DNA from: Blattamonas nauphoetae
Taxonomy: Eukaryota; Preaxostyla; Oxymonadida
DNA length: 64,000 nucleotides
Direction of reading: 5' to 3'
Assembly: GCA_033064195.1 (NCBI GenBank)
Contig: JARBJD010000014.1
Span: 1 to 64,000, forward strand
Part shown: piece after piece, positions 1 through 9,239 of the stretch
Layout: each line of letters begins with the position of its first letter
Numbering within the stretch: position 1 is the stretch's first letter
Position numbers and translations under genes: made by a program
The notes under the pieces: model-generated
Databases searched by the model: none
What the model was told of the DNA's origin: nothing
What the model saw: only the letters and a program-made list of their open reading frames with translations

Positions 1-1224
1 TCAATTCGTGTGTCTATTAATCTTGAAGATCTTCTCATATTCTCAGGCATGACTGACTATCCAAGATGTCTCTTTGGAGATCTGAAATTGAGTGTGCACA
101 TCAATGAAGATGCATTCGTTTGTTGTCCTGTAAATCCTGAACTGACTTTGAAAATACACTCTCGAAATTGATCAGTGACCACACAACACAGTTGCCACCA
201 TCCGAAGTTCAATTGTCTATTGTAATCGTGATCGTCCAACCTTCCTTCCATATCTCGTCCCCCATGTACAAAGAACTTCGTTCAAATCGGTCAATCATTT
301 AAGATCATGGCAGTAAAACAAGATTGTGTATATACACATCCGACTGGTATTACCTCGGAACCTTCCCCCTGATGAACAATACATTTCTCTCAACATTATG
401 GATTATCGCATTGATGATGTGTATTGCATGAGTTCTGGATACAAAATGAAGGAAATTGCGAAGAGAATCTGAAGAAGATGTATCAGAATCGTCCCGGAAC
501 AATACCAGCTGAAAAGATCTCATTCTATCCATTTCAGAAAACACCAACAGCAACAGGAATTGATTGTACTCAGCAAATGGTTCTCGTTAATGCCAAGGAT
601 ATCATGCTTCTATTCCGTCACTACGAGAATGAAGTCACATGTTTCCACAATCCAATGCAGAAGAATATCCAAGTGAATCTACTCAACAAATACTATCCAG
701 AACAACCGACAACAACTATTGGAGCTCGTTTCTATCAGTTCGCATTATCAACTCTCAATCTCGATTCCTACCTAGCTGTTACAGATGATTTGGAGCGATC
801 ACTTACAGATTCTCTCGTTGAAGAGAAACTCACTGGTGATCAGAATTATCCCAATGAGACAATGACAAGAGTACGACCAATTCATGACAATTCTGATTTT
901 CTTTATGCTTCTCAACCCAGAGAAGTGGTTGCCCAACAAACTGCAATGATTCGATCAGTTCAGAGGTCAGAATGTTCCAGTCACTTTGAGATCTCAACCA
1001 ATATATCAAGGGAATCTTGACACGTACAATAATGTTCTTGATCCAAGTCAAAAAAATTCCTGAAAGAGATGGTATGATGACAACATTTACATCCTCCAGC
1101 GCCTATTTTAGCAACAACTGCAACAACGTGGTGGGTATTACGATACAGCAATGGTGAACCAAAAGTTGAGTACTATCCTAATCACACATTGAAAGCGTTA
1201 CACAAAGATTTAGGAATCATGTAG
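1..1224 (+). pseudogene. Capsid-like protein, decayed upstream copy
   Basis: This stretch encodes pieces that align, in order, with the next gene downstream. There is a jelly-roll-like segment near 30-170, a middle segment (424-1020) matching the region around the FRNPHY motif of the downstream protein, and a C-terminal segment (about 1105-1224) matching its QATYWLFW end. It is therefore a second member of the same family placed head-to-tail. The copy starts before the window and is broken, with several breaks. It may be an old tandem duplicate or a second capsid-type gene that decayed. Sequence divergence between the two is high, so the duplication is old. Confidence 0.5.
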
Positions 1225-1280
1225 AGACTCTCATCGGGAGTTCGAAGCCTCTGGCGAGACAAAACAGTAAAAGAAAATAA

Positions 1281-1295
1281 TGATATTGTATTTTT
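1281..1295 (+). promoter_or_regulatory. Shared promoter motif, copy 1
   Basis: TGATATTGTATTTTT begins 28 nt before the ATG of the capsid-like gene. The identical 15-mer begins exactly 28 nt before the ATG of the next gene (3010-3024). Same sequence and same spacing point to a core promoter or initiator used by the element. Confidence 0.6.
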
Positions 1296-1308
1296 TATTT
1301 TTCTATAA

Positions 1309-2997
1309 ATGAGAAGTTTCAGATCAAATCAATCAAAACCAACATCGACATTAATTGAGCAAATCGAAGTGCAATCGTATCTGCCAAAACAATGGGATTC
1401 AGAACCTCACATCTACTCCATTCAGGAAGTTCATCCCACAAATCCTCCCATGCCATGCAGAATTGGAGATGAGATTGAAGTTCCACTGTGCTATGATGGT
1501 CATGATGTAACTGAGTTTGCGAAGAGTCATTTGCGTATCGATCTCACGATGACCTTTCCGTATTCATTTCAGATTGGTGAAACGGGAGATTACGTCGGAC
1601 TATCCGGAATATTCGTCGGATACAAATCATCCTCAGATGCAATTCGAGATATGAGACTCGTTGATAGTCATGGAAACATTATTGACAATTCACTTCAGAA
1701 TAATCATGTTCACGAATCATTTCTGTATCACACATTCAAGTCGAATGAAGAGAAAAACAACATGAAGCACTGTTACAGTTTGTGGGAAAATGTTCAGAGA
1801 ATGGATCAGAGTGTGTGTGGATTCTATTATGTCCCAGTCAACAGAAGCAAAAAAGAATTCACTGCGACAATTCCTTTAGTGATTCTATTTGTGAATCTAC
1901 TTCCATTGAGTACATTTGATCAGTATCCGAATTCAATCTTTGGTAATTTACGTTTGAGATTTCACTTGACAACTGATTCACTTGTGTATTGTCCCATTCG
2001 AACTTCAACTGTCATTCGAAAATCTTCCGAAGGTGGTCGTGAATTGTATCCAGATAAAGACTTAACTACTCTTTCGGATCAATCCAACATGTTCTTGATG
2101 TCTGAGGGTGACTTTTCTCCCGTAACACAAGAATTTACACAGATAGGAAATCCTGTACTGAAAGCTACCAAGAAATGGAGTTATACTCCAAATGCCAGTA
2201 GAGTCGCAGAGGTTGTCGCCGTTGAATACACTTGCACTGTTCTTTCTTCATCAGTTGATAAAGTCTCAACAATTTGTTACGGATATCAAATCACTGATGC
2301 AACAAAACAATCACTCTTCAACACATATTCGAAGACTCTTTATGTTCTGAAAGCAGAAAGAATTGACACACAATCATTTCAATCAAAAGCAACAGCGATG
2401 GGGGTGAGATCAAATATCAGTATCAAACTCAACAATCTCATGAATCTTATGTGCTTGTTCCCTGAAAGACCAAATGAGTGTACAGTCTTCAGAAATCCTC
2501 ACTACGTTGGTCTGTTCGAAATGTTAGGAAGCAACTTTCCCAATTTTCCGATGTCAACAATCTCACCAGAGTTCTATCAAATGATGATGGTGAATGGTGA
2601 CTTCATTGGTTGTTCCGCAACTGAAGAGTTTGAGAATTCAATTTGTTCAACTCGAGTGTTTGACTATAGAGGAAAGGATATCAAGAGAACAAAACCAGTT
2701 ACGGATGCAACTTCATTCACATTCATGGTTCCAACAGATCGAAGTGAAATCGCTGGTGGTGAAGAAGGTATCTCAACAGCAGAATCAGTGAATATCGTCT
2801 ACAGAGGATCACCAATCAATCAGGGAGAACTCGATCCATATTTCACCTCAACTCCAGAAGGTCCTCCTCCACCCATTTTGGCATTGCATCAGGCTACATA
2901 CTGGCTGTTCTGGATTGAGAATGGACAACCCAGAGTGCGATACGTCATTGATCGTCGACTCCAGGAAGCATATGAAGAAGTGAAGAGAGGTTTTTGA
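1309..2997 (+). CDS. Putative major capsid-like protein
   Basis: A 562-residue protein with no signal peptide or membrane span. It is rich in beta-strand-like segments, as expected for a double jelly-roll capsid protein, and its length is near that of Polinton and virophage major capsid proteins (about 500-650). I recognise the family by context and overall character rather than by a diagnostic motif, so capsid is an inference. The start ATG lies 28 nt after the beginning of a promoter motif repeated upstream of the following gene. The upstream neighbour is a decayed paralogue. The frame looks whole. Alternative: another structural protein of the same element such as a penton or a spike. Confidence 0.45.
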   Translation: MRSFRSNQSKPTSTLIEQIEVQSYLPKQWDSEPHIYSIQEVHPTNPPMPCRIGDEIEVPLCYDGHDVTEFAKSHLRIDLTMTFPYSFQIGETGDYVGLSGIFVGYKSSSDAIRDMRLVDSHGNIIDNSLQNNHVHESFLYHTFKSNEEKNNMKHCYSLWENVQRMDQSVCGFYYVPVNRSKKEFTATIPLVILFVNLLPLSTFDQYPNSIFGNLRLRFHLTTDSLVYCPIRTSTVIRKSSEGGRELYPDKDLTTLSDQSNMFLMSEGDFSPVTQEFTQIGNPVLKATKKWSYTPNASRVAEVVAVEYTCTVLSSSVDKVSTICYGYQITDATKQSLFNTYSKTLYVLKAERIDTQSFQSKATAMGVRSNISIKLNNLMNLMCLFPERPNECTVFRNPHYVGLFEMLGSNFPNFPMSTISPEFYQMMMVNGDFIGCSATEEFENSICSTRVFDYRGKDIKRTKPVTDATSFTFMVPTDRSEIAGGEEGISTAESVNIVYRGSPINQGELDPYFTSTPEGPPPPILALHQATYWLFWIENGQPRVRYVIDRRLQEAYEEVKRGF

Positions 2998-3009
2998 ACA
3001 GAACAAATA

Positions 3010-3024
3010 TGATATTGTATTTTT
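3010..3024 (+). promoter_or_regulatory. Shared promoter motif, copy 2
   Basis: TGATATTGTATTTTT, identical to 1281-1295 and at the same 28-nt spacing from the next ATG (3038). It sits just after the stop of the capsid-like gene, so the two sense genes are probably transcribed separately rather than as one message. Confidence 0.6.
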
Positions 3025-3037
3025 GAAGAAAACAAAG

Positions 3038-3448
3038 ATGGTGAAGCGATATTTCTCAATTCAGAATTCTCATACTGCTCAACTACCTCCTGATTTTACC
3101 AATTCTCGAAACCAAAAATATGTTCACTTTCTTGACTGCAAACTCATCCATGTGAGGGAAGAGATTAATGGGAACTCAACTATCATCTCAAAAGACATTC
3201 CTCAGCACATCACAATCCACGGTGATTGGATCCAGACTGATGCATTCAATGATTCATTTGTTGCTTTCTGTAATGAACAGATTGCGAAGCGAATGAAGTG
3301 GGAATTAACTACTCGTCAGTCAATTGTGAAGATCTGGTTCAAAGACAGTTCTGGTGAATCAATTGAGATGGAAACAACGGAAACAATCAATGGAAAAATA
3401 ACCAAAGAGTACTATGAATTCCTTGTTGATCTCATGTTGGAGTATTGA
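3038..3448 (+). CDS. Small protein of the Polinton-like element
   Basis: About 136 residues from the ATG at 3038, chosen because of the promoter motif 28 nt upstream. No motif, signal peptide or membrane span was recognised. Its place directly after the capsid-like gene fits a minor structural protein, but that is only context. Its 3' end overlaps the 3' end of the convergent S74 gene by 17 nt. Confidence 0.5.
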   Translation: MVKRYFSIQNSHTAQLPPDFTNSRNQKYVHFLDCKLIHVREEINGNSTIISKDIPQHITIHGDWIQTDAFNDSFVAFCNEQIAKRMKWELTTRQSIVKIWFKDSSGESIEMETTETINGKITKEYYEFLVDLMLEY

Positions 3449-4370
3449 TCAGTGAGTTATATTTTTGGATTAGTTCATTGATGACCGTCTGTTGTTGTCC
3501 GACAATTGAACATAATTCCTGAATGGCTTTGATACAAAAACAGGAGAGTTCTGCATAATCAACTTGAAGACAATCTGGATTGGAATCATTCACAACTTCA
3601 GGGAATATTTCTTGGATCTGTTGTGCAATCACACCAATGTGTTTCTTCTCACTTTCCTTCTTCAAGCATTCACATTTCTCTTTGCAGTTCTTCAAGTGTT
3701 CTTCATCTGTCTCATTGTCCATTTGCTTTGTCACTTTGTTGATCTTCGAGTCGAATGTGTTGAATTGGTACTGCACGATTTCCACTTTATTCAGTTGTTC
3801 AAGAACAACGGGATATGGAACAATATTCCTTTTGACTCTTCTGTCTGAAAGCTGAGAAAAACTTCCTGTTGGTGAGATTGAAAATACTCCTGAACCAGTG
3901 TCCTCATCGTAGTAATACAATGCTGGTGTGTCACATGGAGACCACATAATAATGCCATCACCATTGAACTGAATTCCTGATGTTTCAGCAATCGATTGTG
4001 AGATTGATATACCAGACTTAAATGTTGAAGCCGGATATGTTCCAGGATACTTCGGAATAGTTCCCTCTGATATATTCCAATTCGCTCCATTCACATTAAT
4101 CAATCCTCCAATTGTTGGTGTTGCGATACCAGCTGAACAAGTGATTGATCCATTTGTTGAAACGACGTTTTGGATTGAGGATATCGCAGTCTTGTGTGCT
4201 TCAGTTGTCTTCTTAAGTGTGTCGACTTCTTCCTGATTCGTTTCTAATTCCGTCTGTAGTGAGTGAATGACTGCTGCATTCTCAGTGATCGTCGAAAGAT
4301 TATGATCAATCATTTTCTCAATCATTTGTGAATTGTATTTTTGTCGATTCATTTTCGTTTGCTCTTTCAT
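3432..4370 (-). CDS. Tail-fibre-like protein with S74 intramolecular chaperone domain
   Basis: A 312-residue protein. Residues about 30-60 form a heptad-rich coiled coil, the middle (about 65-180) is rich in Gly, Ser and Thr like a trimeric fibre, and the C-terminal third carries a Peptidase_S74 (endosialidase chaperone) domain. The domain opens with SDRRVKRNI, where Ser-Asp is the usual self-cleavage site, and contains the IGVIAQQIQEIFPEVV block and a final helical part. In phages and some large DNA viruses this domain folds a trimeric fibre and then cuts itself off. The gene probably encodes a receptor-binding fibre of the element. A lone S74 gene could also be a transferred phage module. 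Confidence 0.75.
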   Translation of the reverse strand: MKEQTKMNRQKYNSQMIEKMIDHNLSTITENAAVIHSLQTELETNQEEVDTLKKTTEAHKTAISSIQNVVSTNGSITCSAGIATPTIGGLINVNGANWNISEGTIPKYPGTYPASTFKSGISISQSIAETSGIQFNGDGIIMWSPCDTPALYYYDEDTGSGVFSISPTGSFSQLSDRRVKRNIVPYPVVLEQLNKVEIVQYQFNTFDSKINKVTKQMDNETDEEHLKNCKEKCECLKKESEKKHIGVIAQQIQEIFPEVVNDSNPDCLQVDYAELSCFCIKAIQELCSIVGQQQTVINELIQKYNSLINTPT

Positions 4371-4530
4371 TTAAATTAAAATTTTTGATTCCCTCATGAA
4401 CATACGTCACCGGCACATTATTTCTGACATACTCAGAGACTAGCGAACAGTTCTCTTCTTTCATTGATTCAATGAATGCTTGTTCTGAACATACTCGACG
4501 TCTTTCGTTGTACATCGCAGTTGGATTCAT
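4318..4530 (-). CDS. Small protein with a repeated ~50-residue module
   Basis: A 70-residue protein whose start overlaps the S74 gene promoter region. Residues about 15-50 (ESMKEENCSLVSEY, then VPVTYVHEGI) match a module found twice in the gene at 6239-6832. Such short modules recur in proteins of large DNA viruses and phages, sometimes in homing-nuclease DNA-binding regions, but the function is unknown. The start is supported by an AT-rich motif directly upstream that is 19/20 identical to the one before the 6832 start. Confidence 0.5.
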   Translation of the reverse strand: MNPTAMYNERRRVCSEQAFIESMKEENCSLVSEYVRNNVPVTYVHEGIKNFNLNERANENESTKIQFTND

Positions 4531-4550
4531 TTAATACAAATTAAAAAATT
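4531..4550 (-). promoter_or_regulatory. AT-rich promoter motif abutting the start codon
   Basis: Read on the minus strand this is AATTTTTTAATTTGTATTAA directly before the ATG. It is 19/20 identical to the sequence before the ATG at 6832. A weaker AATTTTAATTT version precedes the S74 gene start at 4370. Transcription probably starts almost at the ATG, giving a near-zero 5' leader. Confidence 0.55.
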
Positions 4551-4559
4551 CAGAATTAA

Positions 4560-6230
4560 ATTTTCATTCGTTGTTTTCTCAGTTTTGGATTTTTCACTCA
4601 GATCGAGGATCAATGGGTTCGATCACTCATTTCTCAAGAGTGCTTGTTTCGTTCTGATTCGTCACGATTCTGATTCTCCGGAACTGTAGGATCATCGTGG
4701 TATGCTCCGTTTTTTGAAGATTCCGGACTTTTGCAGAGATATGCGGAGTTTCACAGACGGTCTCAGATCTCGGAAAAAGTATGCATTCTTCATCATTTCA
4801 CTCTCATTTTCTTCTTGTTTTAGACTTGTTTTCTCTGTTTTTGATTGAATTGTAACCTCATTCTCATTCGTTTCCATCTCATTTTTGACCTCACTTCCGT
4901 CTTCATTTTCTCGTTGATTTCTGTTTTTATCCACTTCATTCATACTCAGTTCGTTCAAACTTTTTCTCGAATATAACACACTAATTCCCGTTAAGTGAAG
5001 ATTCCGGACTTTTACCGAGATCTCACTTTCAACGGCTCACTTCACATCTCGGAATTTTTCCGTAATCTTCATCATTTCATGAACATTTTTGAATCATTTT
5101 CGTTGTTTTTAAGAGAGAAAAACCGGAACACAGACCTAATTTTCACTATTGACGCCACATTTCACACCGTTTTCACGATCGTCAATTTCTCTCTCAGTTT
5201 CAAACTTGCCCGTTTCGTTGTTGGTTGTTTCGCTTTCTTTCACTCTGTTTTTGTGAAAAAGTTGATGAAAACTCGACTAAAATGATGTGCTAGTGAAGTG
5301 AGAACGGCCCACAAAATGGAAGTGAGATGAGCAAAATGAAGAGGAATGGTGAAGAGATCAAACGTGAAATGGGGAGAGAAAGTGATGAAATGAGAGGGAC
5401 TACAGTCGGTTTTGAAGTGACAAAAACGGTCAAAAGTTGTGAAGTGAAAACATGAAAAAGTGACTTTATGGGAGAACTATCCGACAAAATCTCCTCAAAA
5501 TTCAGGCACACCTTACTCATACCGCGAGAAAGAAGGATTTGCAGTGAAAATCGGATCAAAAAATCTATAGTGTCAAAATGTTGGTGCAAGTGTTACGTCA
5601 GAGGTGTGATCGAAGAACCGACAAAATGAAACTAAGGAAATGCAGTATACGTCTCGCGTCGACTTATGTTCGTTAAAATGATGTAATAACGGAGTAAATG
5701 AAGTGAAAGTAGTGAAATGTGAAAATTCATGAAAAAGTGTCCGAATGTAGAGGTGTCAAAAGTTTTCAGAGATGAATGACACAAAAAGACGCCAACTAGC
5801 GTTTTCACACCCAAAAACACCGTAAGACGACGAAAAGTGATCAAAAGGACATAGTCCCGAACGTCCATACCTTTTCTAAAAAATCTCGAAAAACGCGAAA
5901 AAACCTCAATGGGTCGGATCAAACCAAAAATCTCAGAAGTGCTTTTTATCGAAAATCCTACCTTTCAAAATGATTTCCGTCACAATCAAACGTGTTTCAA
6001 CACAATTTGAGCGATAAAGCAGTTCATAGTAGCAAAATCGGAACATCGACTTTTTCGTCACTTTTTCGACCTAAGTTCGGTACACAGTTCGACGAATTCT
6101 CAACCGATTTTCATCAGGATTGTCTTGATCGAGGACCGACAGTGTCCCCGAGATTTTAGAATTTTTTGCAGAATTTTTCGAAATGGTTCTCACTTTGGAT
6201 TTCATTGATTTGTGGTCAAAAATAGATTTT
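4560..6230. other. Long non-coding stretch within the Polinton-like element
   Basis: No reading frame here looks like a real protein. Positions about 4716-4800 and 4999-5083 are imperfect direct copies of one another, both containing GAAGATTCCGGACTTTT and a later CTTCATCATTTCA. The rest is rich in short repeats of the GAAGTGA and GTGAAA type. It may hold replication or packaging signals or part of a terminal repeat. I see no clear inverted end. Confidence 0.4.
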
Positions 6231-6238
6231 CAGTAGTT

Positions 6239-6832
6239 TCAAGACCTTTCATGGTACTTTTTCAAGTGAGGACGGTCTCCAAAATACAACCAATTGTCCA
6301 AGCGAACGTAATACTCATTCTTTGTTCGTAAATCGCGATATTTGAATGGCTCAAGTACCTTTGTGTATGTTCCAATGAGTTCACAATTCTCTTTTTTCAA
6401 TTCATTTTCAACAAACGATTGTGTGTATCGTTTTCGTTTGTTCTGATGAGTTCTGAATCCTTTCATCCATTTTGATGGGATTACTATCCATTCAATTCCT
6501 TCATGTCGATATGTTACTGGAGTACTTGAATGAGTGTATTCAGAAATGAGTTCACAATTTTCATTTTTCATTGATTCAATAAGCTTCTCTTTTGTGCAAC
6601 GATTTGCTGGTCGAAGATATTTCTGACGATTCAGATGTGGTCTGTATCCTTTGACGAAACTATTGACGTACACTTGATAAGTTTCATCTGGTTTTTCTTC
6701 AAGATAGTATTCGAAAGTGCTTCCAGTGAGATATGTTGTTCCTTGTCGATTGAGAGTTGGAGGTGATTTCATTTTCAAATCTTCTTTGTCCAAAATTTCC
6801 AGTAGTTGTGTTGGTGTCAAGACGCTGCTCAT
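6239..6832 (-). CDS. Protein with two repeated modules
   Basis: About 197 residues from the ATG at 6832. Two tandem modules of roughly 50 residues occupy the C-terminal half: KLIESMKNENCELISEY followed by PVTYRHEGI, then ELKKENCELIGTYT followed by PFKYRDLRT. The same module is the core of the gene at 4318-4530. No catalytic motif is visible. A DNA- or RNA-binding role is only a guess. The start is supported by the AT-rich motif immediately upstream (6833-6852). Confidence 0.5.
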   Translation of the reverse strand: MSSVLTPTQLLEILDKEDLKMKSPPTLNRQGTTYLTGSTFEYYLEEKPDETYQVYVNSFVKGYRPHLNRQKYLRPANRCTKEKLIESMKNENCELISEYTHSSTPVTYRHEGIEWIVIPSKWMKGFRTHQNKRKRYTQSFVENELKKENCELIGTYTKVLEPFKYRDLRTKNEYYVRLDNWLYFGDRPHLKKYHERS

Positions 6833-6852
6833 TTTATACAAATTAAAAAATT
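6833..6852 (-). promoter_or_regulatory. AT-rich promoter motif, second copy
   Basis: On the minus strand AATTTTTTAATTTGTATAAA directly precedes the ATG at 6832 and matches 4531-4550 at 19 of 20 positions. Confidence 0.55.
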
Positions 6853-6961
6853 GAATAAAAAAAGAAATCGACGTTGTTTTCTAAAAGTACTCAAAATTTG
6901 CTTCAAAAAAGACACTTTTCAAGAGGTCCGTTTTTCGCCTTTATTTTTGAATTTATGGCCA

Positions 6962-6990
6962 AATATTGACTACTCTGAAATGTCAATATT
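6962..6990. repeat. Stem-loop: perfect 9-bp arms, 11-nt loop
   Basis: AATATTGAC and GTCAATATT flank an 11-nt loop. It lies between the right side of the Polinton-like genes and the truncated hAT gene, so it may mark an element end or act as a transcription end. No function can be assigned. Confidence 0.4.
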
Positions 6991-7095
6991 TTCAGTAGTA
7001 AGTGAGATGGAAATTAGAATGAGTCATATTAAAAAAAATCAATTGGCTCTGAGATTCAAAATGATTTCTCGTTCCAATTCTCCTAGGAGTATCGA

Positions 7096-8733
7096 CTATG
7101 CCAGTTTGGTTCCCATTTCGCTTATACCACTACTTACTGCTTCTTCCAGAACAAGTTTTTCCGATGATTCAAATTCTTCGTTGTCTTCTCTTGGAATGCT
7201 TGCCCATTCATTCTTCAGGTCGAACGCTGAGATTGCTTCAAGGTCGTGTAGGAGATGGGCTATTATATCCTGGCTTTGAAGAAAGGTCAGAGAGTTGGAT
7301 TGTAGCGCATTGAGAGGGGAGACTGTTTTTTGAAGAACATAATCAACGAGAGAAAGCCGAAGTTGATTCGATGTTGCACGAAAGAACGCTGGAAGTGGAT
7401 GAGTTTCTGGATCGACATCGCTTCCAAGTACAGCTGAAATAACTTCCAAATATGCCCTTGTTTCTGATACGGCAGTTTGATTTGTGTTCCATCGGATTTG
7501 TACTGGTTTGGAGAGTGATTTTGATGGTAGTCCTCGTCGAAGGAGTTCTGCGTTGAATCGTTTCGTGTTTGGAATAGATTTCGTGATCGAGTGGATGAGT
7601 TTGATAGAGTTCGAGATGAGAAGAGATAAAGTTGGTAGCTGAGGAGATTCGAAGGTGTTCTTCAACGCGAGGTTAAACTTGTGAGCGTGACAAGTTTTGT
7701 GGTAGATTGTAGGAACAGAGTGTCGAATGTATGCGAGAAAGCCTTTTTGATGGCCTATCATCGCGGGTTCACCGTCTGTGGCCACGCTTGCGATCTGTGC
7801 CAGATTGATGTCAGCTCGCTTCAGGATTCGACAGAACGAATTGAAGAGATCTGTTCCCTTGGTTCCATTACTCATCTCTTCCAACCCAACCAGAATACTC
7901 TTTATTTCGTTTGAATTAGACAAATAACGAAGATTAACACAGAGCACCGAAGTGAGTGTAATATCCGTTGAAGTGTCCAGACAAACTGAAAGTGGAGTAA
8001 ACTTGTCGATGTTGGTGATCAGAGTGTTGTAGAATTGTTCATCCAACGCAGAGGCAATTGACCAGAACAAACGGGAATCTGAGGCTGGAGACGGGGAGAC
8101 GAACGTCGGATTGCTGACATAATTCAGGAGATTTGTTAGGGCTTTGAAATTGTCACAGGAATGGTGGTGATGAGATATGTAATTGACAGCGTGAACTTGG
8201 TTTGTACGATGATGATGGATTCCAAGCTGGTCAGCTTCAGTAAGTTGTGGATTGACGATGGCAGAGTCGACATGTTTCATTGCCATTGCCCGTTTATGAA
8301 TGTGTGTTTTGATGTGGTTCTTAAGACTGTTTGGATGAGTTGGCATGCTCTTTTCTGTGATGTATTTCCCTTGTGTTGGGTGCAACTTATCTTTATACTG
8401 AGAGCAGATTCGGCAGAAGATTCCGCCATTTCTCAATTCGAAAATAGGCAACCCATCAGCATCTTTGAGGTCCTCCCTGTTAATCCATGTGGGATGGAGA
8501 TGGACAGCTCGTTCGGCGGCTGAAAGTTGAATTTGGCCATCGTGAGACAACGGTTCAGTCAGATCATCTAGAATCATCATTTCTTCATCTTCAAAAAGCA
8601 CTTGGGCTGAACGAGGGTTTATTTCTGTCAAGTTTTCATCCGATTCCATCGCCACTGATGTGAACACTTCTTCCTGCTTTTGTGAATATCTCAGCATTGT
8701 CTCTGCCAATGTCGGTTGTCGCTGACATGACAT
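7096..8733 (-). CDS. hAT-family transposase, C-terminally truncated
   Basis: A 545-residue protein. Residues about 105-150 hold a zinc-finger-like region (FCRICSQY, then H-x3-H). The catalytic core follows with SVCLDTSTDI, ATDGEPAMIGHQKG and the CHAHKFNLAL motif, in the order typical of hAT transposases of the ZNF862/KIAA1586-like group. The C-terminal hAT dimerisation block with the last acidic catalytic residue is absent; the frame stops and the next 250 bp do not encode it. A CAGGCC-type hAT terminus on the minus strand at 8745-8750 would place the start codon about 12 bp inside the 5' end, but no partner terminus was found at the left. Probably a dead copy that could still express a partial protein. 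Confidence 0.8.
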   Translation of the reverse strand: MSCQRQPTLAETMLRYSQKQEEVFTSVAMESDENLTEINPRSAQVLFEDEEMMILDDLTEPLSHDGQIQLSAAERAVHLHPTWINREDLKDADGLPIFELRNGGIFCRICSQYKDKLHPTQGKYITEKSMPTHPNSLKNHIKTHIHKRAMAMKHVDSAIVNPQLTEADQLGIHHHRTNQVHAVNYISHHHHSCDNFKALTNLLNYVSNPTFVSPSPASDSRLFWSIASALDEQFYNTLITNIDKFTPLSVCLDTSTDITLTSVLCVNLRYLSNSNEIKSILVGLEEMSNGTKGTDLFNSFCRILKRADINLAQIASVATDGEPAMIGHQKGFLAYIRHSVPTIYHKTCHAHKFNLALKNTFESPQLPTLSLLISNSIKLIHSITKSIPNTKRFNAELLRRGLPSKSLSKPVQIRWNTNQTAVSETRAYLEVISAVLGSDVDPETHPLPAFFRATSNQLRLSLVDYVLQKTVSPLNALQSNSLTFLQSQDIIAHLLHDLEAISAFDLKNEWASIPREDNEEFESSEKLVLEEAVSSGISEMGTKLA

Positions 8734-8750
8734 GTCTGATCACGGGGCCT

Positions 8751-9230
8751 GGAGTCAAGAAGGAAGCAATCTCACACAAGTCTCGAAGTGCTTATTTTGA
8801 CCCTCTGATTAAAGAGACTACCTTCTCTTCCCTCTTCTTGGATTTCTTCCTCACCAACGTTATCCTCTCATGTTTTCTCTTCATCACCTTTTCTTCTTTT
8901 AAAGACCGGAAATCGCTGACTTAACTTTTGTTGCTGACGCACCTCTGCACCGATGGGGAAGTGGACATTCTTCAACTGCAAATGCAATTAGTTGGATGTG
9001 GTGCAGTGGAGGTGGCAATTCTTCTTTCATTGTCGCTTGGGAATTCTGCGCGAGCGATTGAATGATTCCATCACTGAGAGATCGAACACCGCACACTTCC
9101 AGAATGGGTGACTCGTGCCTTTTTTGGGCACGGGCGGACAGGAGGCGACTGGGATGTGCGGAGGGGGTGAAAGAGCGGTATACATCGACCAGTGGATGTG
9201 GATGAAGTGCTTGACGAAGAAAAATTGCAG
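8751..9230. other. No gene recognised
   Basis: Sequence between the hAT gene and the family-B remnant. Frames are short and their composition is not protein-like. Nothing else was seen. Confidence 0.4.
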
Positions 9231-9239
9231 AGCAAGCGA

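Larger units (their letters stand above)
1..6860. mobile_element. Polinton/Maverick-like element, partial (fossil)
   Basis: A block of genes unlike the host genes around it: two tandem capsid-like genes, a small downstream gene, a tail-fibre-type S74 chaperone gene and two small genes sharing a repeated module. The genes face each other near 3.44 kb and are tightly packed. The two sense genes share one promoter motif and the two small antisense genes share another. The element runs off the left edge, so its left terminus, polymerase, integrase, ATPase and protease cannot be seen. The right end was not resolved and is placed just before the hAT gene. Family assignment is inference from the gene mix; a virophage-like or other small DNA-virus relative is possible. 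One capsid copy is clearly decayed and the other genes look whole, so the insertion is probably fairly young. Confidence 0.5.

Noticed and set aside
4692-4979. A 95-residue minus-strand protein in the Polinton-like element
   Set aside because: Composition is dominated by Glu, Asn and Lys from a repeat-like stretch, it has no promoter motif like its neighbours, and it overlaps an imperfect direct duplication.
5290-5922. Small minus-strand proteins of about 96-99 residues
   Set aside because: Low complexity (GTGAAA-type repeats), no promoter motif, no recognisable features.
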